Made by a program: the position numbers and the translations under genes. 64,000 bases of DNA from Toxotes chatareus (taxonomy: Eukaryota; Chordata; Actinopteri; Toxotidae): contig CM028892.1 in NCBI GenBank assembly GCA_016801885.1, positions 4,906,114 to 4,970,113 on the forward strand, read 5' to 3'. The notes below the pieces were generated by a model that did no database searches, was not told the origin of the DNA, and saw only the letters and a list, made by a program, of their open reading frames with translations. Positions 20,500 through 33,800 of the stretch are shown here, in pieces. Within the stretch, counting starts at the first letter, position 1; every line of letters starts with the position of its first letter.

Positions 20500-22887
20500 A
20501 TTCCTGCTTACAAGAGGTGCAGGGCTGATTCCAAGCCTTAAGGATTAAGTACCGTAACACAGGCAGTATAAGTGCACTGAGATTATGTGACTGTATCACA
20601 GCTGATTCACACTGTGATCACACTGTGACACAGAGTGAAAATCAGTTTATGTCACTGCAAACATTTTTCTGTCAAATGACTCATCAACTAATTCTTTCAG
20701 CTCTAATTTCCTTCCATTTCCTTATAGTCACTGGTTGTCTTCTCTAGTGTATACATTATAAACAGCAGTCAAAAACTGACAGTAAGGTTCATCTTTTCAA
20801 GTGTGCTACTACATAAATATAGTATGAACTATGTAGTATCTACAGTCAAGTGCTTCAAGGCATCCAAGTCTTTGTTCTGGGCCCTCTGAGCCTTCAGATC
20901 TGCCCATGAATCTACTGACCGGAAGACTTGCTGGATTCAACTATAGGGGCTGGATGTGGGGATGTGGCTAATGCATCATGATTTACATTCACATTATTAT
21001 CATTATTAAAGAAATGTAATTTATAATGCATGCAAAACATTTAAAAAAAATAATCCTGAGACCTATGTGAACAGTTTTTCAGAGGAACCAACCAATGAAA
21101 ACCCCTAAAAAGCATCTTCTTATTATTCATTCCAGACAAGAGACATTGCTGTGGGTGGCTGATGAGCGGGAAGTTCAAGCCAACTGCAGCAGCTGCTGAC
21201 AGGTCAGATACGTTGCCTGCTGCAGGCGCTGACCATATGACGATCTCTCTGACTGCCATGCCGCCATGATGCAGCACAGTGTCACATCCAATCAGCTGTC
21301 AGCAAAGATGCTGACTGCATTTTTATTCATATTCAGTCAGAACCAGCACACAAACACATCAGTAGTGATTGATGACAGTTAGTCATCACTGTAATAACCA
21401 TTCTAATGTATTCCTATTTATGTGAATTAGTTTCCTTACACTGGAAAAAAATAAAATATGATTAAAGATAGAAAATAATGTTAATCTCAGAGTCTCCTCT
21501 GAATCCTAACTGAGATTTATTCCCTCCTCTCCCTGCCTTCCTCCTCTTTACTGTCAGCCTCCAACCTCATCAGACGAGTAGATGCTTCCCGGCACCCATC
21601 AGACCCGCCCCACGCCGATGTCGTTGTTCCCATGGTGATATGAGACCCAGGGAGGGCGGGGGCAGTGGTGGTCAGGAGAGGATGCTGGCTGCAGAGAGCG
21701 GACTCTGACCATGTTATGGATCCTTAAATAGGTCACCAGATCCTGCAGGCACGGCCCCCGGGGGTCCTCCCTAACTGCACTGACACAAATGGAGCCGAGC
21801 CATTTAAATTCATCAATAGGCTGTTAGCTGGTTGTTTTTGGGCTGTTGATGACATTTTAGGCCTTTATGCTGCTGGTGCCGATGGGGCTGGCATCCTAAC
21901 GTATCACTGTCTTGTTTGACTTGTTTAGGATTTAAAAGAGAAAAAGAAGTTTATCACAAACACCCTCAAAATAGCCACTGTCCAACAACCTTATACTAAT
22001 GTCTCGATAACTGACGACAGCCTACCATCTCCCAGCCCACGCCCATAAACAACTACACAAACACCCCACTCAAATCAACCCACACAACTTCACCACGCGC
22101 GCACAAACAAACACACCCTCACTCTGACGCCCCAGAATGCATCCACAAACCCAGGACTCTCTCAGAGCAAACATGTTGTTATCATGAGTTAAATATAGAC
22201 ACACAAACAGAAGACTTCTCTAAAACAACATTTACCATCAAATCTACATTTAGCCTCTCGCTCTGTCATTTCACTTCCTGTCATGTAACTGAAACACGTT
22301 TAAGCAGCAAAAGCTCAAGCTCAGATTTTAGTTTCAACTTAATGGCTCCTTTTTGGCGGTCAAACATATCTCGCATGACACCAACCCAAACAATCGCCCC
22401 TTATCCCTTTCCCACAAGTTGGTGAGCATAATTCTCCCTCTATTATACATTCACGAACAGCCAAGCTAATCATCTGGCTGAGTGCAGCCACTTAGATCTG
22501 ACTCCCGGGCCCCATGATTCATGGGAAAACTGAGTGTGAAATGTCATGGGCGGGGGGGGGTTATGAGCAGAAGTAGTGTATAGCTTACCATCTGGCAGCA
22601 GGCCAGACTGTTATGTTGTGTTTTTTTTTTTTTTTTTTTAATGTTTGAGTGATTCCCTGACTTTTCCTCTGGTGCCACTAGAAGTTTTTTTGGTTTTGAG
22701 TGAAATGTCTTCCAGACATAAATTTGGATTCTTTTGTTTTCTCTGCAGTTTTATTCATTTTTTTTGTCCTCTAGCCTAGTGCAGAAACTATGGAGTCCAT
22801 CATATTTTTTTTTTTTATGGAATGAGTCGTTTAAATGTTGGGAATAATAGTCTATTGGCCTTCAAGTTCACATCCAAGTCATCTTAC

Positions 22888-22950
22888 CTGACTTGAAGAG
22901 CTGTCTTCACTGATGGATGAAACAGACGAGTCCCGAGTGTCTGCTCAGAC
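22888..22950 (-). other. map2: map2 candidate 5' UTR exon (63 nt)
   Basis: Flanked on the minus strand by a good acceptor (CTTTGTGCAG) and a consensus donor (CAG|GTAAGATG). It has no conserved reading frame and lies between the first coding exon and the putative promoter, as non-coding 5' exons of mammalian MAP2 do. Assignment rests on splice-site quality and position only. Confidence 0.5.
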
Positions 22951-25900
22951 CTGCACAAAGGACATAAGAGAGGACAGAGGGGATATATGTTAGGAAGCCA
23001 CTAAAGATAATGTTTTACCTAAAACATAAAAAAAAACACTAAAAAAAAGTTAATAATAAATAAGTAAATGAATTAAATGAGTGGGTGGGAGACAAGCCTA
23101 AGTCCATTTAATTCACCAAGATCTTTACGCTACCATCCTCCGGATCCTTCCAAGCTAGTCCAGAATCAAATGAGGGGCTTTTTTTTTTTTTTTTTACATT
23201 TTCACATTTTTTTCACTTTCATCTCAGCTTCACGTTCAACACAGCTGAGCATGAGGCGTGCATGCACACGGCAGCTTAGCTCTGTCACCTGGAGTCTGCC
23301 AGCTACATTAATTCAAACCTCAGCGAGGCCTTGTAGCTCTTTTAAGGTGCCGCTGATGGGCTGTACACAACAGCACAGCCAAAAACAATCTCACCTATTC
23401 AGAGTGTGAGCTCAGCCGCGTGCATGTGCATAAAGTACACCGCTTTTTGTTGTCTGGCTGCATTTTAATTGAGGGGTTTTTTTGTTAACTCTACTTGCAT
23501 GTTTTATTTTGACATTAACAGTATTATTCTTTAATGTGCACATTATTAAATAGAAAGAAATGTATGGTTTTATTGCCTTTTTCTTTTCATCTTTTAACTT
23601 ATTTTGTTGGACACTGTAAGTAAATTGCATGACGTGCAAATGCTGAATATTTAACTTTAAAAAAGCAAAAGGATCATGTTTTTCTCAAAATGGAAAGCTG
23701 AGAAACATTAAAGTAAAAAGACCAAAGTAACGGATGTGACTGGAGACCGTGTGAGAGAAAAAACAGAGAAACAGAGGTCTGTAAGATAGTTTCCAAGGCA
23801 ACTGCAGGGGTGATAATAATGCAGAATCAAAGTTATCAAAGTGATTATTTTTCATAAACAAGCGATTACAAGTGAACATGTCCTTTGAGTGCCAAATAGA
23901 CAGACTCCACTGGTGAGCTGTTTTTAAGATTTGTCAAATTCCTGGATTGGTCCGCTGGGGTTGAGCCAGGGGATGAGTTAAGGCTTAAGCCAGCCATGAA
24001 GAAAAACAGATTTGCACGTTTACTCTGCTTTGGGACTGTCAGGAGGTAGAACACAGAGCATCCTGTTAACATTAAAACAGTGTGAAAGGCTCGTCGGGGG
24101 GTTCTGGCGCCAAAACAGGCAGTTGGACAGAGGAAGAAAGAGATAGAGGATGAAGTTGAGGGACGCAAAGAGAGCAGAGCAGAGATTCTCCAAACAGGAA
24201 GGAGGTTGATTTATTAGAGGAGAGAGTGAGAGAGAGAGAGAGGCCTGGAGTGAAACAGAGAGGGAAACAGAATTCACAGAGGAGCAAAGACAAGAATCTG
24301 CAGTCTTCCATTCAAGGATCATTTTGGTTTACTGCAGATTGGTGTACATCTTATTTTTGTGGCTTTGGCAATCACTTCAAGTGGTTATGACACAGAAACA
24401 TAGTCACCCAGTTTACAGCAGACGTTTTGGGTGATCCCTCTACTGTTCGCCTTTGTTTCACTTCCAAATCATTTGAGTTTGTCTAAAACCTGTGTGATCA
24501 CCTGTCTGTGTGTTGTGTTGTGTTGGCCTGTTCAGCTGTCTCTCTCTGCTGTTAACTGTTAACAGACTGATGAATTGGATTCATAGATAAGGTGATAAAA
24601 ACAAAACAATAGCCTCCAAAACAGCTTGAAAGGAAGACTGAGCATTTATGTTTCTCCACTCATTAAGGTTTTTCCTCTAATTCGATATCCATCTGCATTT
24701 AGAGAGAAAGAGATAAAAAGGCATCAACTCTCTAAGGGAGACAAATGTTATGATATTATGGAAGGAGAGTGGAGAGGGAGGAAAATAGTAAGCAAGACAG
24801 AGAAAGAAAAACTAAGGAAAAGTACGGTCACACAGGAAGTAGTGTCTCTTCTGGGGGAAGGTTGCATGACCAGCCAGGGAAGCTGAGCCAGGAAAAGAAA
24901 GATGAGGGGAGAAAAAGATAGAGAGAGATGTGTAGTCACCGCTCAGCACCAAAATATCAGGAGCATGGCAGGAATAGAGGCGTTATACTTAAAGCCAAGT
25001 CACAGCAAATGATCCCTATCTCACAGAGAATTTTTATGTTGACACAGCCTGTGCAAAGCACATGAAGCGTGGCGTATTTTATCTCCAAACTCATTAATTA
25101 CAGTTTTAACAGGATTTAAGGCTGATAAGTTGACATCTCCACAATCTTATCAGTCACCCAAGATGACCATCAACCCCCCAGCACATCTTGTTGGTCGATT
25201 TAATGGAAGACACAAACAGGGTTGAACAAACAAGTAATTTGTCTCAAGTCCCTGGACAGGAGGAACACAGCTGACGATGCATTTTTGGCCTGGCATTCAT
25301 CTTGACCTGCATGATCTTCCCAGGAGGGCTAAGGCCAAACAGGTCAAAAAGAAGGCAAAGAGAGAGAAGATAAAGAAAAGGAAGAGTTGAGGATAGACCA
25401 AGGAGGGGAAGGAGGTCAGAAGCTGACCTAATCCACAGATTTGACTTCATCATCAGAGACGAGGCAAACAGGAAATGAATCCTAATCTCGGCACCACGCT
25501 AAAAGGCCTGATAAACTTTGCTGAACGTTGCTAAAATGAGCCGCCACCAGAGATAAAGGGGGAAATCACAGAGAGAGCTTTCCAGAATTATCCGGTTCCA
25601 TTTTATTGAGCATCACTTTCTACAGGCAACTCATTAATTCTGCCTTGTTGATGGAACCTTTCTGACCCCAAATCTTAATTTAGACTCAACCATAAACAAG
25701 CTTTAGAATGAATTAAAATTAGATTTTAAAAAATGCACCCACCATCTCATTATGAAAGGTAAATGCATATAATTCTTCACTGGCTCTGAATTAAATTTTG
25801 GCACTTAAAACTCATTTGGCACCAAAAAACATTTGGCACCATATTTGTGGATTTGGTAATTTGCTTTCATACACAGTCTTGTCTTTGGCACAGTCTTAAA

Positions 25901-28900
25901 CTGTTTTTTTTGGCCTTAGCTAACTTGAAGTTATGCAAAACACCCAACACTGAAACAAACAGGAATTTCCAGCATACAAAAGGCCTAAAATAGGCCTGTA
26001 TTTAGCAACATAGTCCTAGATTCCTGAGGACATCGAATATACCAGAGGTTGCATTTTATCACCTGAAGGCTTAGATGCTGCCTCCTCTAGCAGGTGCTAA
26101 ATGTTAAGAAAGAGGAAGTACGGTTGTGTTTTGTAGAAAATCCCACTGTATTTTAAATCACTGAGGTGTCACTTGGGCTCTTAAGGGGACAACTGAGTGC
26201 AATAAAACCCCATTTTTTAAAACCCACACTGATTTCTCTGAAACAAAAATCACAAAAATGATTTATGGTGATAACACGGCTGCAGTGAAGCTGCAGTGGT
26301 TTGCTCGCTCCGCGTTTGTGGTGTGTGTTGGGTCCAACCGGGGGGGTACAACCAGTGAATTTGACAGAGACTCTCCTCTGAGGTCTCGCCCCCATTTCCT
26401 CATCTATAATTCACACAGACAGCCTCCTTCTCCCCACAGACAAACACACACACACACACACCCACACATGCACATCCTCAGGCCAGCACACGCCTCCATT
26501 CAACAGACACACAAACACATGCACATTTAATACATCAAAGAAGAGAAGCTGTAGTCAAGGTGATGGATAATCAAGGTTGTGCACTTCTATGACACATTCA
26601 AAATGCTGTGATACTATGATAGACAATGCACAAAGGGATATTTCAAAATAAAACTAATAAACTGTTTCTAAATGTTATTTCATTAATTTCCTTAATAAAA
26701 GCTGCAATTAAGAAACCGATCCTCTGCCTGAGATTTATATCGCACACTCCTTTACAGTTCTTCCACGTCATTTGTGTCGGTAGCCATTTCAGATTTGGCG
26801 TTACACGTTTATGGCTTCTCATTATCTTTTCATCACCGACTTCTCTTGATGTGAGCCAGTGAGTAATTGCATCTGTGATTCAGTTCGTCTTTTCTAATCA
26901 CGACTCTCCATGTAGTCCTGAACTCCTTTATTCTACAGGGGAGAGGGGGGGCTCCGTCTAATCAGTGCAATCTTACAGGTGTAAAGAGGGAGAGCAGGGA
27001 GGCTGTTTGCACCTCCACACTTTGTACAGAGTGCAGAGAGGGCCTGTGTGGCTAATGAGCCAAACTCTGCCGGGGGAAGAAGCTCATTAATTAATCTAAA
27101 GGGAAAAAAAGAGAAGAGATGAGCATGAGAGGGCATACAGGCAGACGAACTTCTGAAATGACCGCAGCACCAGTTTGAAGAAGGAGCTTAACGGAGGAGC
27201 AGAGGAGTCTAATGGGTTGGGTTCTCAAAACTGGCAGGACAGGAAGGAGAACTGTTGCAGTATCTCCCCTTAGAAAAAGAGACAGGATCTGACATCATTG
27301 ACAACAGAGGACAACAGTGGAAAGGACCTTGGACTCACACACCTCATGCTACAGATGCCAAAACCAAATGCACTCGCTGCCCTTCACTGAATCTACAAGC
27401 TTTAACACATGCGAGCAGCACTTTGTCCTGCTGTGCTATGAAAACCAGGCAGGAGCAGGTGCAGGTCTTTGTGCCCCCAAGGCAACAGCTGCACTTAAGA
27501 GTGGAGACAGGTGGTGGGACTGGTCTATATACATACATGTAGGTTTCTTAATGGCCTCAAAGAATTACACACATTCATCAAACAACTTGTTAAGACAGGG
27601 CACACCAAATTGGAGCCTGGAGGCCATGATTTTACTACTCTGGAGAACTTTCACCTTTCAAGAATGCAAGGATGCTAAAAATGTGCAATATGGTCTTTTA
27701 GGTAGACTGCTTCATAAGTTTTTTACAGTTTGCACATCCAGAACTTTCTTTCATCAAAACTAAATTTCATAAATTCCTCTTCAGACATTACAAATAGCAA
27801 AAGCAGTGCAGGTGCTTTGTGGATGGACTGAAAGGATTCTCACCTCTTCAGTAAGCCATTCCCCTCTTAAGGTATTTTCCATTATGCAGTATCAAACACA
27901 GCCTGTGCAGCAGCTTCACAAACTTCACTGCAGCTCCAGCCCCAAATACCATGCTGTCTGTTCTGTTGACTGCATCTGTCTCTGTGCCTCACCCCATCTT
28001 TGTCAGTGCTTTGACATCCAGCTCCATAGTCATTAAGTATCACTTGTCAACAGACACTGCGGGGCATTCTGTCAAAGTCGAGGGCAGTGTTGACTCAACT
28101 GCAATGTCCTTTTCTCCTTCAGTTTGCCTCTTAAAAGCACCTACGTTACAGTGAGATGTTGATGTTGATAGATTTTGTTGCAGCTACTGGACGAGTAAGT
28201 GTTTGTTAAATGTGATAGTTAACAAGTATCGGCCCTTATGCAGAATTCTGATATAAACATTCTTGACAACAGCTTTACCTTCAGCTGGGATAAATGTTTT
28301 CTAAAACATGGAAAGCATATAACTAAAACCGGAAAAAAATTTAGAGGAGAAAGGCAGCAATCTTATGTTGACTTTTAAAACACCAGACTCTATACTTCCC
28401 ATAAAGCATTTCAAAAGTTTGAAAGAGCATTATAGTATTATATTATATACATTAACTATGGTTCATACATATTTCAGATGTGTTTCTAACCGACAGTTGA
28501 AGAGAAGTGAAGGAGGGAAAGACATTGCAAACAATGCCCTTCTGTTTCACACTTAGCATTTCTGCAACACCTACATTTATCTCCATTACATTTCAAATGC
28601 CTTGCTGACAGACAGACACTAGAACCAGGGGAGATGACTCCAAAACAATGTCCTTCTCTCCCACTGGCTTCGCCCTGCGAGTGCAGCAACAGTTGGTCAA
28701 CCGACCGATACTGCGGCCTCTGTGCCAAACAACGACCTCGCTGCGAGGGCATGAGCTCGGCAGAACTGGAAGAGGGATGCAGGAAAAGGGGGGGAGAGGA
28801 GGAGGAGGTGGAGGATGACTGGGGGGACAGGACTCCATTTGTGACCCCAAAAATGAGGATGGGCAGAGGGTGCATTTGCCCGCTCGTCCTCCCCTCCTAC

Positions 28901-30312
28901 GCCACGGCGTGTCATCCTAAGTTGGTTCCTAGGAAAAGACAGCTCGCCTGAGAGCTGCCCAGCAACCATGCAGGCAGACGGAGGAGGAAGAGGGGAGGGG
29001 GGGGCAAGTCACTGTGGATGTGACAGACACCCTGGTGACTTCAAGCACACAGTCAAAGATACAAGCACATATACTGCAGACTGACAGAAATGAATTGGGA
29101 GGCAGACAACTCTGACAGCTCTGTGCATGAAGTCAGCCCTGAAGCTGAAACAGTGGGGTGTACTTCCTTGATCAGCCTGTTTATTACTGTTCATTGTCCC
29201 CTTGCATGCAGCTAGAAAAGTACTACTGGACCCATTTGACCCCCTCTTGGACAATCCTGGCTCAGACAATGTGTGAGACAGAAAAGGGGAAGACAAAAGA
29301 GTGTGAGACAGAGAAGAAAAGGGGAAAAAAAGGGGGACATGGTGAGTGGGAGAGCCATGACACATCAAAACAGATAGAGGCATAAACAGAGTAGGAGGGA
29401 CAAAAGACAGAAAAAGAATAGACAGGGTTAGAGAGGAAAGGTAAAGACAGGGAGTCGGATTTGGCGTCTTGTCACTCCACCGCCACCTGCTCGCATCAGA
29501 GCTCCAAAACTGCTCCCGACCGAGCCATCGACAAACTTGTGACAGCCAGCTCTGCCGACGCTGACGGGCAGAGTAATGTGTCCTGCGGTCTCGCTCGGCT
29601 TGGTGTCACTCCCACGGAGTAACCACCAACAATCTGTTGGCTATGAGTCGCTAACCGCCAACGGCCACATGCCATCACAGTCTCAGCCTCTAAATATATC
29701 ACAATCACCATTATTTCCAACAGAGATCATGTTTTGTTCCACAGAGGGAGAATCACTTGAGATCAGGGTTTTATACCTCTTGGTAGACATTTGTTTTTAC
29801 ACACATGAACACACACAGCAGCAGCAAACCCGGGGTGAACCATGCTGTCCTGCTGGCTGAATAATCAACTATGTCTAGACGAGGTACGTCACAAAGACTA
29901 AAGGTCACCAAAACACACAAACAGCCCCTGGCTTATCACAACACCAGCTCACTCACTCTATTGTTTTAATATGTCAGCAGCAAATATCCCAAATAATAAG
30001 AATCTGTGCAAACAAAGGAAAGATAATATGCAGGGAGACACTGATTAGAGATTAGAAATTAGAAACTGAAACAGAGAGCAAAGATGGCACTTCTGTCAAC
30101 AAAAGGCTGATACCTCTGACTTCCTCTCACTGGCTTTTAAATAATGAACATTCTTACACATTCCCATTATTCACCGCAGCTATAAAAGCTAATGCACCAA
30201 TTTATTCTTCATCTCTGCTGCTTTGCTGGTGATTTACCAAGCAATAAAGCCACAGCATCAAAAGATTCCCACACACATGCTTGCATCCAAGAGGAAAAAT
30301 ACAACATCTTAC
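22951..30312 (-). other. map2 5' intron
   Basis: Non-coding. Has oligo-T tracts (about 23179-23196), a CA-rich stretch (about 26444-26465) and purine-rich patches. The many short open frames are unconnected and show no family match. Confidence 0.6.
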
Positions 30313-30346
30313 CTGGTGGGGTGGGGCAGTTATTCCAGCTTTTTGT
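30313..30346 (-). other. map2: map2 candidate 5' UTR exon (34 nt)
   Basis: On the minus strand an excellent acceptor (GCCCTCTTTGCAG) and a consensus donor (CCAG|GTAAGATG) enclose 34 nt with no ATG. Strength of both sites is the evidence. Transcript support is absent. Confidence 0.45.
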
Positions 30347-30755
30347 CTGCAAAGAGGGCACAAGGGGTGGGGGGAGGCACGGCAGCGGCTTCTGCAGAGA
30401 GAGTGGAAGAAAAGACAAGGGGAATGAGAGAGAGATGAGAGACAGAAAAAGGAGCAAACAGTCATAGGGGCAGCGCCACACTGACAGAGACGGCTGATGC
30501 TTTTTTTGCCGGCGAGCTGAGCCGGCAAGCACACTGCTGCTGCAGCTTACACACTCCCTCACAAACACATGCACGCACCGAGCCAACCGGGATGCTGTCT
30601 CATGTAGGTCTACACCCCCCCACACACACACACACATACACACCACCCCCAGTCTCTGCTTCACCAGCATATACACTGCAACCAAGCCTGCATTGCACTG
30701 GGGAGGGGTGGAGATGGGGGCGGGGTGCGAAGGTTTTGCCATGTCTGAGAACAAG

Positions 30756-30757
<2 letters not shown>

Positions 30758-30831
<74 letters not shown>
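30758..30831. repeat. long perfect (TG)n microsatellite
   Basis: About 74 bp of uninterrupted TG dinucleotides, the longest simple repeat in the window. Confidence 0.95.
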
Positions 30832-30835
<4 letters not shown>

Positions 30836-33800
30836 CAGTCACATGAATACATGTTTGAAAGGGATATGAAGCTGGTTCCCTGAGGGAACTGAGTACGAAG
30901 ATAAAAGACTATCCACAAAATTTCCAGCAGCGTATTTCAGTCTCCTCTCTGTGTTTATCTCATCCGTAAAATTCTGCTCTTTTGCTCAAAGATGACGTTA
31001 TGAATGCATGAAACATTTAAACATGACAGCTAGTGCAGCACGAGTCTATGTGTGTGTGTGTATATATATTTATATTTATATATATAGAGAAAGGAGGGGT
31101 GCAGGGCTTGCCCCATGCTGAATAATTGCTCTGTCCCGGTGCTCATTTGCAGGCATGGCCAACTGCAACACTGAGACAAAGAGGGGGAACGAGGGGGAAA
31201 AGAGGATCTGAGAGAGACACTGGGAGGGAGAGAAAGAGAGACTGCAGAGGCCAGAGGAGCAGACCGAAAGCATACAACCCAGTAGCAGCAAGCTCTGACT
31301 GCTGAAAGCCTAATTCCCTGCTCGTTACTCCAACCTCAAACCACATGAAGTGAAATATATTTATAGTCCAGAGGCTCACAAAGGTCCCAGTCTATAGCCA
31401 TCCATCACCAGCACTACTAGAGATGTCGGGAATAAATACTGAAATTATGAGCTGAGCAGAGGAGTGAAAAGAATGAATGAGTGCAACTTCCAAAAACTGG
31501 ATAAATAAACATATGAGAGGGACCAGGGCCAGATTCAGCCAGTATCTATACACACACGCAACCAGAGACTTTTTCGGCCTCATCAGCCGGATGTTTTCAG
31601 CAAAATAGCTGGATGGAAAGATGTCAGTGTTGTGTTAACAAGGTCTTGACAAAAATCAGAACCTTTCCTTTAGGAAGTAAATAAATTAAGCCACTAAATC
31701 AAACCAACACAACCAGGCTGATGTCAAAAGGCACTCCCAAACATGATCGCCAAACCTCAGAGAGACCACAGAGGCTGTTGTGAGGCTGAATCATAAAGGA
31801 TACAGTCATACGGTCCCCAAACCACTTTAAAAAATTAGAGGAAGAGAGGGAAAAGAGCAAGCCAGCACTTCTCCTTCCATCCCACATCACGTCCTCTCGC
31901 AGTCCCATCATTAGCTTGTCTTGTTTCAGAGGGGTAGAAAGAGCCATTGGAGTAAGACTGTAATCAGCCTGTCAGTGTCGGGGGCTAGATCAGATTTAAA
32001 GAAAGCAAATGAGACATTGAATATTGCAGTGGAAAAAGAATCCTGATGTCAAATTGGATCATGAGATAATTTTCAATTTTCACATTTATTGAGAGGGTTC
32101 GGTGCTTATGATGAACCAAGCGGCACAGTGATGCTGCTGGGAAGAAGGAAAGAGAGAGAGAAGATAAGAGATAAGGTTGAGAGCGAAAGAGGGAGGAAAT
32201 AGGGAAGGTTGGGTGGCATGTTAAGGGAGAGAGAGCTGTGCAGGGAATCAAAGCCCGGAGAGGCGCAGACAGTCCTGTCAATGCCAGCTGACTTCAGGGA
32301 GGCCTTTTGCCAGCACTGATTAGAGACGGAGGCCTGGACCGGAGCTGCAGAGCCAGCAAGCATGGCCGGTAACATCTAATCTTCCCACAGCCTCCGCTGC
32401 CAGAAAGCAGATGCTAGTCGCACTAACGCCAATCTGCCACAACCACGCTGTCAGCAGACACAGCGGCACGGTGAACTCGCTGTCGCCAGATTACACATGA
32501 TTTTGTTTATCCTATGTTTGACCAGGACATATGGACACTTAAAACAACACACACACTCTTGTTAAATAGGTGCAAACAGGCCATGTTAGAGTGCAAGAGT
32601 CAGTGTGTTTTAAGAATATCTACGGCATGATGTGAGACATGGACAGCAATGAAACCCTATTAAATGTTCAACAGTGGTATCATTACCAGAGTAGCACTTT
32701 TATTTACTAAGATGCAGTCAAAGTCAGGCTGAGATAAGATATTTTACACACTTCTGAACATAACTCAACAGATTTCTGACATGAAACAGGTGTATCTGGT
32801 TATCAAAGGATGAATTCTCATGGGTCAAAATAAAATCTCACATCTAATCCCAAATTAAAAGGTAGGTCAATCTCATTGCTGTATTGGAGTTGGGGGGGGG
32901 TGTAGCCGGTTGCTGGCTGCTGCCCCAGCGGTGAGGTTGGGGCACAGCCAGCTCACTATGATCAGGATTAGCTGAATGGATCATCGCGGCCTCTGTGTAA
33001 TCTGCCTGCACCCCTTCATCCAGATTTGGATGGGAGATTTCATAGCTGGTCAGAGATTTTCTAAGTCTGGAGTCGTCCCATTTGATATGATGCATCAAGA
33101 ACAAAGAATGTCTCACTTATCAAGTCTTGCTTTTATGTCTTACTTAGATTTTGTGGTCTCAAAGCCATAAAATATCCATATCACTGAATAAACCACAGCT
33201 ACAAGAAAGAGGTTTGTAAGAGCCTCTGTAATGCAGCACACACCTGCTGATTTGGAGACACAGACACACACTTATATGCACACACACAGGCTTGGATTAG
33301 CCTTAGCAAAAGGCTGCACTCTAAAGCAAATCACTGCAGTGTGACGGATAACAAACTAAGCATCATCTGCCTCTACAGGAAAACAAACAGGTGCTGACTA
33401 TTACTGGAATTCATTTAGCCTATGAATCCCAGGCTTGCTGGTGTATCATCATATCCAAATCAGCGGCCTCCCTGGCTGTCACCCCATCAGACCTTTTTTT
33501 TTTTTTCCCCCTCTAAAATCATGACTCAAGCCTTTGCAAAAATGCAGCATTAGCACAACATTAGTTTCACTGAGAGGGCAGAATTTTCTGCAGGTGCTTG
33601 AGTCCACGTCTGCAGTGGCTTCAGCGGTTCTGCATCATCGAACACAGGTGTCATTATAGCTGTGACTGCAGCCGAGCAGCTGATATGAACGCACATATTG
33701 ATTAAAGATTAGGATTACAGCTTTGGGACAAAGCACAGTGGTGGAGGAAAGTTGAGACAAAAGGGAATGGGGAAAGAAAATGAACACATACACCTTAATC

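Larger units (their letters stand above)
16399..22887 (-). other. map2 intron between 5' UTR exon and first coding exon
   Basis: Non-coding. Contains purine-rich sequence near 17800-17860, an AT microsatellite (18893-18919), a C-rich tract (19401-19495), GT (about 19638-19662) and CA (about 20476-20499) microsatellites, and a repeat remnant (20096-20165). No coding exon recognised. Confidence 0.6.

Noticed and set aside
30592..30846. Open frames with Val-Cys or His-Thr repeats
   Set aside because: Translation of the TG microsatellite.
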